From positions 62,001-126,000 of the forward strand of contig NZ_QUGI01000006.1 in the NCBI RefSeq assembly GCF_003478995.1: 64,000 bases of DNA. Reading direction: 5' to 3'. Both the position numbers and the translations under genes were made by a program. The notes below the pieces were generated by a model. The model ran no database searches, had not been told where the DNA came from, and was given only the letters and a program-made list of their open reading frames with translations. Of the stretch, positions 58,112 through 64,000 are shown in pieces (positions within the stretch are counted from its first letter, which is position 1; each line of letters begins with the position of its first letter). Origin of the DNA: Pseudoflavonifractor sp. AF19-9AC (GTDB lineage: Bacteria > Bacillota > Clostridia > Oscillospirales > Oscillospiraceae).

Positions 58112-59365
58112 ATGTCCCTTCCCATTACCGCCGCCCGCGTGTGGCTCACCCGTGGGACCGCACCCTTCCGCTTCACCCCCGACTACGACCACCCCCTCTC
58201 CCTGGAGGGGGCCGACCCTCTTGGGCTCTACGTCCACATTCCCTTCTGCCACACCCTGTGCTCCTTCTGTCCCTACTGCAAGGTGCCCTATGAGGAGGAG
58301 CTGGCCCGGGCCTATGTGGAGGGCCTTTTGCAGGAAATCCACCTGGTAGGCAGAACCTGGACGGGGCGGCGGCAGGCTACCAGCCTCTACTTTGGGGGCG
58401 GCTCCCCCGCCCTGCTCTCCCACCGCCTTGGGAAGATTGTCCGGGCCCTGGAGGAGCATTTTATCATCACCGACGGCATCGGGGTGGAGCTCCACCCCCG
58501 GGACGTCACCGTGGACACCCTGTCCCGGCTGAAGGAGGCAGGGGTAAGCCGGGTTTGCGTGGGGCTCCAGTCCTTCCAGCCCCTGCCTCTCCAGAGCCTG
58601 GGCCGGGAGCGCCCCGACCCCGGGGTACTGGGGCAGGCTCTGGCCGCCGTCCCCTTTGACACGGTGTCCGCCGACTTCATCTTTGCCCTGCCCGGCCAGA
58701 CCTTTGACCACCTGCGCCGGGACATTTTGCTGGCCGAGGAGATGGGGGCCAACCACCTGGCCTTCTACCCCTTCATCGACTTCTCCTTCACCCCCGGGCC
58801 AAACCAGGGGCTGTCCGGCCGGGAGAAGTGGGCTCTCCTGAAGGAGCTTACCGCCTTTCTCCGGGAGAGAGGCTACACCCGGGACTCCATCTGGACCTTC
58901 GCCCGGACACCGGGGAAGGGCTACTCCTCCATGACCCGCACCAACTACCTGGGCTTCGGCTGCTCCGCCGCCTCCCTGCTGAAGGGGCAATTTAAAGTGA
59001 ATACCTTCTCCATTCCCGCCTATCTGGAGCGGATTTCTCAGCAAAAGCTGCCCACCGCTCTCACTTGCCGCTTTACACAGCGGCAGCGGATGGTGTATGA
59101 TTTGTTCTGGCGGGCCTATACCACCCGCATTTCCCCTGGGGAATTTGAGGCCTGCTTCGGCCGCTCCCTGGACGGGGCCTACGGCCTGGAGCTGCGGGCG
59201 GCCCGTCTGCTGGGCTGGATGAGGCGGGAAGGAGAGGACTGGGTGCTCACCGACCGGGGCGCCTTCCGCTTCCACCTCTTCGAGGGGCACTACACCCTGG
59301 CCTACATCGACCGCATGTGGTCCCTTATGGGCCGGGAGGCCTTTCCCCAGGGCATGGATCTTTAG
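58112..59365 (+). CDS. HemN/HemW-like radical SAM protein
   Basis: 417 residues from the ATG at 58112 behind AGAGGAGGAG. The start LYVHIPFCHTLCSFCPYC has the C-x3-C-x2-C-x2-C form of coproporphyrinogen III dehydrogenase-like enzymes. TSLYFGGGSPALL is the SAM-binding glycine motif, and VSRVCVGLQSFQPL, FDTVSADFIFALPGQT follow. The C-terminal HemN domain is present (YDLFWRAYTTRISPGEFEACF). Real HemN, HemW (heme chaperone) and heme-using relatives share these features and cannot be separated by reading alone. Coupled to the preceding radical SAM gene. Confidence 0.88.
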   Translation: MSLPITAARVWLTRGTAPFRFTPDYDHPLSLEGADPLGLYVHIPFCHTLCSFCPYCKVPYEEELARAYVEGLLQEIHLVGRTWTGRRQATSLYFGGGSPALLSHRLGKIVRALEEHFIITDGIGVELHPRDVTVDTLSRLKEAGVSRVCVGLQSFQPLPLQSLGRERPDPGVLGQALAAVPFDTVSADFIFALPGQTFDHLRRDILLAEEMGANHLAFYPFIDFSFTPGPNQGLSGREKWALLKELTAFLRERGYTRDSIWTFARTPGKGYSSMTRTNYLGFGCSAASLLKGQFKVNTFSIPAYLERISQQKLPTALTCRFTQRQRMVYDLFWRAYTTRISPGEFEACFGRSLDGAYGLELRAARLLGWMRREGEDWVLTDRGAFRFHLFEGHYTLAYIDRMWSLMGREAFPQGMDL

Positions 59366-59375
59366 GAGTGTTTTT

Positions 59376-59831
59376 ATGTATTACCAAGTTGTCCCCATGG
59401 ACCGCAGCCACATCCCCCAGATTGTGCAGCTGGAGCAGACCTGCTTCTCCGTGCCCTGGACGGAGAACATGCTCACCGATGCCCTCTTTGACCCCCAGGC
59501 CAGCTTCATCGTGGCCGAGGACGACGAGGGGAACGTGGTGGGCTACGCCGGCTTCCATGTGGTACTGGACGAGGGCTACATTGACAACGTGGCCGTGGAG
59601 CCGGACGCCCGCCGCCACGGGGTGGGCTCTGCCCTGCTGGAGGTGTTCTGCCGCTTTGGGGCAGCCAATCTGGCCTTTCTCACCCTGGAGGTGCGGGCCT
59701 CCAACGAGGCGGCTATCGGCCTTTACGAAAAGCACGGCTTCCACCGGGCCGGCCTGCGGCCGGGGTACTACCAGAAGCCCAAAGAGGACGCGGTCATTAT
59801 GACAAGGGAGTTTGCACATGCGTCTGAATGA
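59376..59831 (+). CDS. rimI: Ribosomal protein alanine N-acetyltransferase
   Basis: 151 residues. GNAT fold with the family's start MDRSHIPQIVQLEQTCFSVPW near residue 8, the acetyl-CoA loop VEPDARRHGVGSALL near 72, and VRASNEAAIGLYEKHGFHRAG near 107. It acetylates the N-terminal alanine of ribosomal protein S18 in the model enzyme. It lies three genes from tsaD, a common grouping. ATG is 11 bases after GGAGTG. It overlaps the next acetyltransferase by 14 bases. Confidence 0.9.
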   Translation: MYYQVVPMDRSHIPQIVQLEQTCFSVPWTENMLTDALFDPQASFIVAEDDEGNVVGYAGFHVVLDEGYIDNVAVEPDARRHGVGSALLEVFCRFGAANLAFLTLEVRASNEAAIGLYEKHGFHRAGLRPGYYQKPKEDAVIMTREFAHASE

Positions 59832-60426
59832 GTTAAACCGGGAGGAGCTCTCCGCCCTCTACCGCTCCCAGATGACCCGGGACTTCCCGCCCCAGGAGCT
59901 CAAGCCCCTCAAGTCCATGCTGGAGCTGATGGAGGAGGGGCGTTACCAGGCCCTGGGCCTCTTTGACGAAGGCGAGCTTCTGGGCTACGCCCTGGTGTGG
60001 CGGGAGCCCGGGGTGCCCTTTGCCCTGCTGGACTACCTGGGCACCCTGCCCGGCGTGCGCAACCGGGGGCTGGGCGGGCAGATGCTGGATCTGCTGGCCG
60101 ACTACTACCGGGAGGAGCGGGGCATCTTTGGGGAGGCGGAGTCCGACGAGGGGGGCGACCCCACCGACCGGGAACTGCGCCATCGGCGTCTGGGCTTTTA
60201 CCTGCGCAACGGCTTCCGCTACGGAGGATACGACTGCGCCCTCTTCGGCGTCCACTACCAGACCCTCATCCGTGGAAAGGAAGACGTAAGCCCGGAGGAG
60301 CTGCTGGAGGTCCACCGCCGCTTCTATCAAAGCCGGTTCCCCGCCCACATTTATGAGCGATTTGTCCAGCTGCCCCTGGCCCCTGGGGAGACCCCCAACC
60401 CGCCGGGGAACTGGATGGAGGAGTGA
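59818..60426 (+). CDS. GNAT-family acetyltransferase
   Basis: 202 residues from the ATG at 59818 inside the end of rimI. The acetyl-CoA binding loop is LPGVRNRGLGGQMLDLLADY near residue 78; RRLGFYLRNGFRYGGYDCALF near 122 is the C-terminal half of the fold. It is longer than rimI, with an extra C-terminal helix region (LLEVHRRFYQSRFPAHIYER). Substrate is unknown. Position between rimI and tsaD suggests a co-transcribed housekeeping unit. Confidence 0.85.
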   Translation: MRLNELNREELSALYRSQMTRDFPPQELKPLKSMLELMEEGRYQALGLFDEGELLGYALVWREPGVPFALLDYLGTLPGVRNRGLGGQMLDLLADYYREERGIFGEAESDEGGDPTDRELRHRRLGFYLRNGFRYGGYDCALFGVHYQTLIRGKEDVSPEELLEVHRRFYQSRFPAHIYERFVQLPLAPGETPNPPGNWMEE

Positions 60427-60430
60427 TACC

Positions 60431-61441
60431 ATGAACATTTTAGCCATCGAGTCCTCCTGTGACGAGACCGCCGCCGCCGTGGTAAAGGACGGGCGGACGG
60501 TGCTGTCCAACTGTGTGGCCTCTCAGATTGAAATGCACACCATCTACGGCGGCGTGGTGCCTGAGATTGCCTCCCGCAAGCATGTGGAGGCCATCACCGG
60601 TCTGGCCGACCAGGCCATTGCCCAGGCTGGGCTCAGCCAGGATGACCTGGACGCCGTGGCCGTCACCTACGCCCCCGGTCTCATCGGGGCGGTGCTGGTG
60701 GGGGTGAACTTCGCCAAGGGGGCTGCCATGGCCCTGGACCTGCCTCTCATCCCCGTCCACCACGTGCGGGGGCACATTGCCGCCAACTACCTCACCCACC
60801 CCGACCTGGAGCCCCCCTTCGTCTGTCTGTGCGTCTCCGGCGGCACCACTGCCATTGTGGATGTGCGCTCCTACACCGAGATGGAGGTGCTGGGCAGCAC
60901 CCGGGATGACGCGGCGGGAGAGTGCTTTGACAAGGTGGCCCGGGTGCTGGGCATCGGCTACCCCGGCGGCGCCCCCATGGACCGGCTGTCCGACGGCGGG
61001 GACGACGGGAAGTATGAGCTGCCCCGGGCCCACGTGGCCGGCCATGAGCTGGACATGTCCTTCTCCGGATTGAAGACCGCCAGCCTGAACCTTATCCACA
61101 ACACCCAACAGAAGGGGGAGGAGCTGGATCTCCCTGCCTTTGCCGCTAGCTTCGGCCGGGCGGTAAGCGAATCTCTGGTCCCCCGGATTATGGCTGCCGC
61201 CCGCATGCGGGGCTACGGCAAGGTGGCTGTGGCGGGGGGCGTAGCCGCCAACCGGCGCATCCGCGCTGATTTGCAGGAGGCCTGCCGCCGGAGCGGAGAC
61301 AAGCTTTTCCTTCCGGAGCTCAAGTACTGCGGCGACAATGCCGCCATGATTGGCTGCCAGGGCTTTTACGAATATCAGGCCGGACATCTGGCCGGCCGAG
61401 ATCTCAACGCCTACGCCACCCGGGACATCTCTCTGGGGTAA
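60431..61441 (+). CDS. tsaD: tRNA N6-threonylcarbamoyladenosine synthase subunit TsaD
   Basis: 336 residues, normal for the family. ASKA-fold motifs: LAIESSCDETAAAVV at the start, VTYAPGLIGAVLVGVNFAKG near residue 76, metal-binding histidines in HHVRGHIAANYL near 108-116, CVSGGTTAIV near 136 and VAVAGGVAANRRIR near 266. It transfers the threonylcarbamoyl group to A37 of ANN-decoding tRNAs with TsaB and TsaE, which are not in the window. The 3' end of this gene is repeated twice downstream (61589 and 61815). Four bases after the previous stop. Confidence 0.96.
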   Translation: MNILAIESSCDETAAAVVKDGRTVLSNCVASQIEMHTIYGGVVPEIASRKHVEAITGLADQAIAQAGLSQDDLDAVAVTYAPGLIGAVLVGVNFAKGAAMALDLPLIPVHHVRGHIAANYLTHPDLEPPFVCLCVSGGTTAIVDVRSYTEMEVLGSTRDDAAGECFDKVARVLGIGYPGGAPMDRLSDGGDDGKYELPRAHVAGHELDMSFSGLKTASLNLIHNTQQKGEELDLPAFAASFGRAVSESLVPRIMAAARMRGYGKVAVAGGVAANRRIRADLQEACRRSGDKLFLPELKYCGDNAAMIGCQGFYEYQAGHLAGRDLNAYATRDISLG

Positions 61442-61491
61442 GGCGGCGTTGTCGCCGGGGCCCCACACGGTGGGGCGGCCGCCAGGCCGTA

Positions 61492-61516
61492 AAATGTCCC
61501 GCAGAGCGGGACATTT
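61492..61516 (+). repeat. Perfect inverted repeat in the tsaD duplication region
   Basis: AAATGTCCCGC / GCGGGACATTT, 11 bp each arm with an AGA centre. Another hairpin, GGGCGAA / TTCGCCC, follows directly. The cluster looks like a dispersed palindromic element; whether it recurs in the genome cannot be seen from this window. Confidence 0.75.
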
Positions 61517-61588
61517 GCGCAGGGCGAATTCATTTCGCCCGAGCATTGAAATTCTCTCGGGGCCCCGCGGAGCCTAGCTCCGTGGGGG

Positions 61589-61696
61589 GGCAACGGCGCC
61601 ATGATCGGCTGCCAGGGCTTTTACGAGTACCAGGCCGGACATCTGGCCGGCCGTGACCTTAATGCTTATGCGACCCGGGATATCTCTCTGGGGTAA
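61589..61696 (+). pseudogene. Duplicated 3' end of tsaD, copy 2 (35 codons)
   Basis: The segment translates as GAMIGCQGFYEYQAGHLAG, then RDLNAYATRDISLG and a stop, identical in protein sequence to the last 33 residues of TsaD from the AMIG position, but with many synonymous changes (for example CTTAATGCTTAT for the Leu-Asn-Ala-Tyr codons against CTCAACGCCTAC). It has no start or promoter. The divergence at silent positions means that it is not a simple recent duplication. Confidence 0.9.
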
Positions 61697-61814
61697 GGCC
61701 CCGGTATCCCACCGAAGCCCAGCGTCAGTGGGTTCGGTGGGAAGAGGAGGAGCAGCGGAGCGAATGACCATCCGAGGGACGTGGATGGGAATGATACGCA
61801 GCCTGCGACGACGA

Positions 61815-61850
61815 AATGCTTACGCCACCCGGGATATCTCCCTGGGATAA
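61815..61850 (+). pseudogene. Duplicated 3' end of tsaD, copy 3 (11 codons)
   Basis: AATGCTTACGCCACCCGG and the following codons translate as NAYATRDISLG and stop, the exact C-terminus of TsaD. Its DNA differs from copies 1 and 2 at silent sites (GGA TAA at the end instead of GGG TAA). It is immediately followed by the operon terminator at 61866, so it probably marks the original end of the tsaD transcript. Confidence 0.85.
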
Positions 61851-61865
61851 TCCACATGGAGCACC

Positions 61866-61905
61866 CACCGCCGGACGGTTCCAACTCCGTTCGGCGGTGT
61901 TTTTC
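61866..61905 (+). terminator. Terminator of the tsaD operon
   Basis: Stem CACCGCCGGACGG / CCGTTCGGCGGTG with one G-U, then TTTTTC. Confidence 0.85.
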
Positions 61906-62051
61906 TTTTTTCAAAACATGCTCATTTTTAGCATTCTGACCACTTCCCCAACCCCATTTTTGCGTTATGTAACCTGATTTTTTCTTATATTTAACGTTTA
62001 CTTAATTTACCAGCCTCCCAACTGGCAAAAAGATTTCAACATCCCCACCCT

Positions 62052-62094
62052 TTTTCCACAACCTTGTGGAAAAGCGTGTGGAAATTGTGCATAA
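62052..62094 (+). promoter_or_regulatory. Cluster of four DnaA-box-like 9-mers
   Basis: TTTTCCACA (62052), TGTGGAAAA (62065, complement of TTTTCCACA), TGTGGAAAT (62077) and TGTGCATAA (62086, complement of TTATGCACA, a perfect TTATNCACA box). All four lie within 43 bp of an AT-rich non-coding stretch (61906-62217) otherwise free of genes. Could be a DnaA titration or regulatory site for the operon downstream. Confidence 0.5.
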
Positions 62095-62217
62095 CTGATT
62101 CTCTCTGTTTTTTTCGACATTGTGTTATGTTAAGTATCGGTTCAAATATTCCCTCCGTTCACCCCCTCCGAAGGGCCGCTTTTCGGAAAATTTCAGTGGA
62201 TTTTTCCCCTTCTCCCC

Positions 62218-62246
62218 TTGACACACCCCTGTTCCGGTGCTAGAAT
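62218..62246 (+). promoter_or_regulatory. Promoter of the infC operon
   Basis: TTGACA at 62218 and TAGAAT at 62241 separated by 17 bp. Transcription should start near 62253, leaving a leader of about 150 bases before infC. Confidence 0.85.
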
Positions 62247-62252
62247 AGCCAA

Positions 62253-62392
62253 GTACAAGAAAGCAGGAACGGTCCCCCGTCCTCACCCCAGGCCAGAGCC
62301 AACGGGTTAACATGGAAAACTTCCGCCGGAATTCCGGCGTTGTTTTGCTATGAGAAACGGGAGCCGCTTCGGCTGCCGTATTTTTTATGTCT
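62253..62392 (+). promoter_or_regulatory. infC leader with attenuator (L20-leader-type)
   Basis: The untranslated leader has a perfect palindrome CGCCGGAATTCCGGCG near 62324-62339 and ends in a terminator hairpin (62356-62386: ACGG-AGCC / GGCT-CCGT, then TTTTTT) just before the infC ribosome-binding site. In Firmicutes, infC-rpmI-rplT leaders are controlled by L20, which promotes such a terminator when in excess. The exact L20 binding fold was not verified. Confidence 0.65.
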
Positions 62393-62406
62393 GGAGGTGC
62401 TTTCCC

Positions 62407-62937
62407 ATCGCTAACACAGGTCATCAAACCAACGAAGAAATCCGGGACAAGGAGGTCCGCCTGATCTCGGAAACCGGCGAACAGCTGGGCATCATGTCCT
62501 CCCAGGAAGCTCTGCGCCTGGCCGAGGAGCGCAATCTGGATCTGGTTAAAATCTCCCCCAACGCCGTGCCCCCCGTGTGCAAGCTCATGGACTACGGCAA
62601 GTACCGGTTCGAGCAGACCAAGCGCGAGAAGGAAGCCCGTAAAAATCAGCGCGTGGTGGAGATCAAGGAAGTCCGGATGTCCCCCAGCATTGACGTCAAC
62701 GACTTCAATGTAAAGCTGAAAAACGCCCAGAAGTTCTTGTCCGAAGGCAACCGCTGCAAGGTCACCGTCCGCTTCCGCGGCCGTGAAATGGCCCACACCA
62801 ACATTGGCCAGGACCTGCTGATGAAGTTTGCTGAGGAGTGCGGCGAGGTCGCCGTGATGGATAAGAGCCCCAAGCTGGAGGGACGGCATATGTCCATCTT
62901 CCTGTCCCCCAAACCCGCTAAGGATGCGAAAAAGTAA
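62407..62937 (+). CDS. infC: Translation initiation factor IF-3
   Basis: 176 residues. The mature-type start is HQTNEEIRDKEVRLISETGE; the N-domain is followed by the linker (FEQTKREKEARKNQRVVEIK) and the C-domain VNDFNVKLKNAQKFLSEGN, KVTVRFRGREMAHTNIGQDL. IF-3 prevents subunit joining and checks start codons. No ATG, GTG or TTG fits: an in-frame ATG at 62350 lies in the attenuator, whereas GGAGGTG at 62393 is 9 bases before ATC (62407). ATC as start is therefore proposed, like the rare AUU start of infC in other bacteria. Confidence 0.93.
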   Translation: MANTGHQTNEEIRDKEVRLISETGEQLGIMSSQEALRLAEERNLDLVKISPNAVPPVCKLMDYGKYRFEQTKREKEARKNQRVVEIKEVRMSPSIDVNDFNVKLKNAQKFLSEGNRCKVTVRFRGREMAHTNIGQDLLMKFAEECGEVAVMDKSPKLEGRHMSIFLSPKPAKDAKK

Positions 62938-62955
62938 GTAAAGGAGTTACCTGTT

Positions 62956-63165
62956 ATGCCGAAGATCAAGATTAAGACTCACAGCGGCGCCAAGAAGCGT
63001 TTTTCCCTCACCAAGACCGGCAAGGTCAAGCGCGCCATGACCAAGAAGCGTCACCTGCTCAACGGCCACGGCAAGACCACCAAGCTGAAGCGGGCTCTGC
63101 GCGGCACCACCTACGCCGACAAGACCAATGAGGCCGCCATCAAGCGCATGATCCTGTACAAGTAA
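62956..63165 (+). CDS. rpmI: 50S ribosomal protein L35
   Basis: 69 residues, the family length. Start PKIKIKTHSGAKKRFSLTKT and KRHLLNGHGKTTKLKRALRG are diagnostic. It is in the conserved infC-rpmI-rplT order, with AAAGGAG before the ATG, and is highly basic for rRNA binding. Confidence 0.96.
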   Translation: MPKIKIKTHSGAKKRFSLTKTGKVKRAMTKKRHLLNGHGKTTKLKRALRGTTYADKTNEAAIKRMILYK

Positions 63166-63185
63166 GACGAGGGAGGTAACGAACA

Positions 63186-63542
63186 ATGGCAAGAGTCAAG
63201 GGCGCAATGATGTCCCGTAAGAGAAGAAACAAGATCCTCAAGCTGGCCAAGGGCTACTGGGGTTCCAAGTCCAAGCACTACAAGATGGCCAACCAGGCCG
63301 TCATGAAGTCCGGCGTTTACGCCTACACCGGCCGCAAGCTGAAGAAGCGTGACTTTCGTCAGCTGTGGATCACCCGTATCAATGCCGCTTGCAAGCTCAA
63401 CGGCATGAACTACTCCACCTTCATGAACGGTCTGAAGAAGTCCGGCATCGTCATCAACCGCAAGATGCTGGCCGAGCTGGCTGTCAACGACAAGGCCGCC
63501 TTCACCCAGCTCACCGAGACTGCCAAGAAGGCCCTGGCCTAA
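63186..63542 (+). CDS. rplT: 50S ribosomal protein L20
   Basis: 118 residues. Start [20 protein letters not shown], then [20 protein letters not shown] and [20 protein letters not shown], as in all bacterial L20. It assembles the large subunit and represses its own operon through the leader at 62253-62392. GGGAGGTAACGAAC precedes the ATG. Last gene before a strong terminator. Confidence 0.97.
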   Translation: MARVKGAMMSRKRRNKILKLAKGYWGSKSKHYKMANQAVMKSGVYAYTGRKLKKRDFRQLWITRINAACKLNGMNYSTFMNGLKKSGIVINRKMLAELAVNDKAAFTQLTETAKKALA

Positions 63543-63565
63543 TTGGGCATATCTGAATGAAAAAA

Positions 63566-63599
63566 GGACGCCGCAGCGCTGCTGCGGCGTCCTTTTTTT
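63566..63599 (+). terminator. Terminator of the infC-rpmI-rplT operon
   Basis: Perfect 12-bp stem GGACGCCGCAGC / GCTGCGGCGTCC with a 3-base loop, preceded by A5 and followed by T7; it could work on both strands. Confidence 0.95.
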
Positions 63600-63661
63600 G
63601 CCTTTGGAATTGTAATTTCCCCCTGTTTCCTGTATCATGGGGAGGAAAGGAAGTGTAGCCT

Positions 63662-64000
63662 TTGCGCATTATGGCCATCGACTACGGCGACGCCCACACC
63701 GGCGTGGCCCTGTCCGACCCCACCGGCTTTCTCACCGGAACCACCACCACCATCCACAGCCGCAAGGCAGAGGTAGTGCTGGAGGAGCTTCAGAAGCTGG
63801 TGCAGGAATATCAGGTGACCGAGCTGGTCATGGGCTTTCCCCGGAACATGGACGGCACCGAGGGCCCCCGGGCCCAGCTCTACCGGGAATTTGCCCAGCG
63901 GGTGGAGGAGGCCACCGGCCTCAAGCCCGTTTTGTGGGACGAGCGGCGCACCACCGTGGACGCCCACCGCATCCTCTTTGAGGCGGGAAAGAACGCGAAG
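63662..64000 (+). CDS. ruvX: Holliday junction resolvase-like protein RuvX (partial)
   Basis: 113 codons up to the window edge; the 3' end is missing. Start TTG at 63662 behind GGAAG, or ATG at 63671. The RNase H-like start RIMAIDYGDAHTGVALSDPTG contains the first catalytic Asp; ELVMGFPRNMDGTEGPRAQ and LWDERRTTVDAHRIL are the other YqgF motifs. It acts in pre-16S rRNA maturation. The last residues seen are FEAGKNAK, so about 25-30 residues remain beyond the window. Confidence 0.9.
   Translation, partial: MRIMAIDYGDAHTGVALSDPTGFLTGTTTTIHSRKAEVVLEELQKLVQEYQVTELVMGFPRNMDGTEGPRAQLYREFAQRVEEATGLKPVLWDERRTTVDAHRILFEAGKNAK

Noticed and set aside
1..64000. tRNA or rRNA genes, including a tRNA at the prophage right end
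   Set aside because: No cloverleaf or rRNA-like sequence was seen; the serine recombinases do not need a tRNA site.

Overview
The window looks like a chromosomal segment of a GC-rich, anaerobic gut Firmicute, probably Oscillospiraceae (Flavonifractor / Pseudoflavonifractor / Lawsonibacter type). The reasons are Firmicutes-type regulation (a lysine riboswitch and an infC-rpmI-rplT operon with a leader attenuator), strong GGAGG ribosome-binding sites, high GC coding sequence, tandem large serine recombinases and several radical-SAM enzymes. The genus is an inference from gene style, not from a database match.

Bases 1 to about 34.5 kb are the right part of a siphovirus-type prophage; its left end lies outside the window. 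Layout: replication and recombination module (DUF2800 nuclease-like, DUF2815 ssDNA-binding-like, family A DNA polymerase, DUF4406, VapE primase-helicase, a candidate GGAAC-iteron origin, VRR-NUC, SNF2 helicase, DUF1492 late regulator); HNH nuclease and small terminase; an unusually long accessory island between the two terminase genes (SAM synthetase, ParB-DNA methyltransferase, a broken ribbon-helix-helix regulator, a SLOG-fold protein, and an amidoligase / gamma-glutamylcyclotransferase / zinc-ribbon group expressed from repeated promoter modules); large terminase; an HxlR/flavin-reductase cassette placed like a moron; then portal, ClpP-like protease, HK97-type capsid, connectors, tail genes with a likely -1 frameshift, a glycine-rich tail protein, holin and amidase; and finally a recombination module with two overlapping serine recombinases.

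Bases 34.5-43.6 kb are a mosaic accessory region: a second HxlR/flavin-reductase divergon, a DUF5131 protein, a minimal two-repeat CRISPR array of type II-C appearance that cuts into a truncated ORF, a membrane LuxR-type regulator, lipoproteins, an MscS channel and a proline-rich protein with an 81-bp tandem repeat.

Bases 43.6-64 kb are core chromosome: Mn-dependent pyrophosphatase, membrane and hydrolase genes, a DUF2798 pseudogene, a NhaC-family transporter behind a lysine riboswitch and terminator, a pyruvate-kinase-like protein, polA, two radical-SAM genes, rimI, tsaD (whose 3' end is repeated twice more downstream), a DnaA-box-like cluster, the infC-rpmI-rplT operon and the start of ruvX.

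The most interesting points are the orphan mini CRISPR array, the triplicated tsaD 3' end, the terS-terL accessory island with its four repeated promoter modules, and the candidate phage origin. All function calls come from reading motifs; no database search was run.
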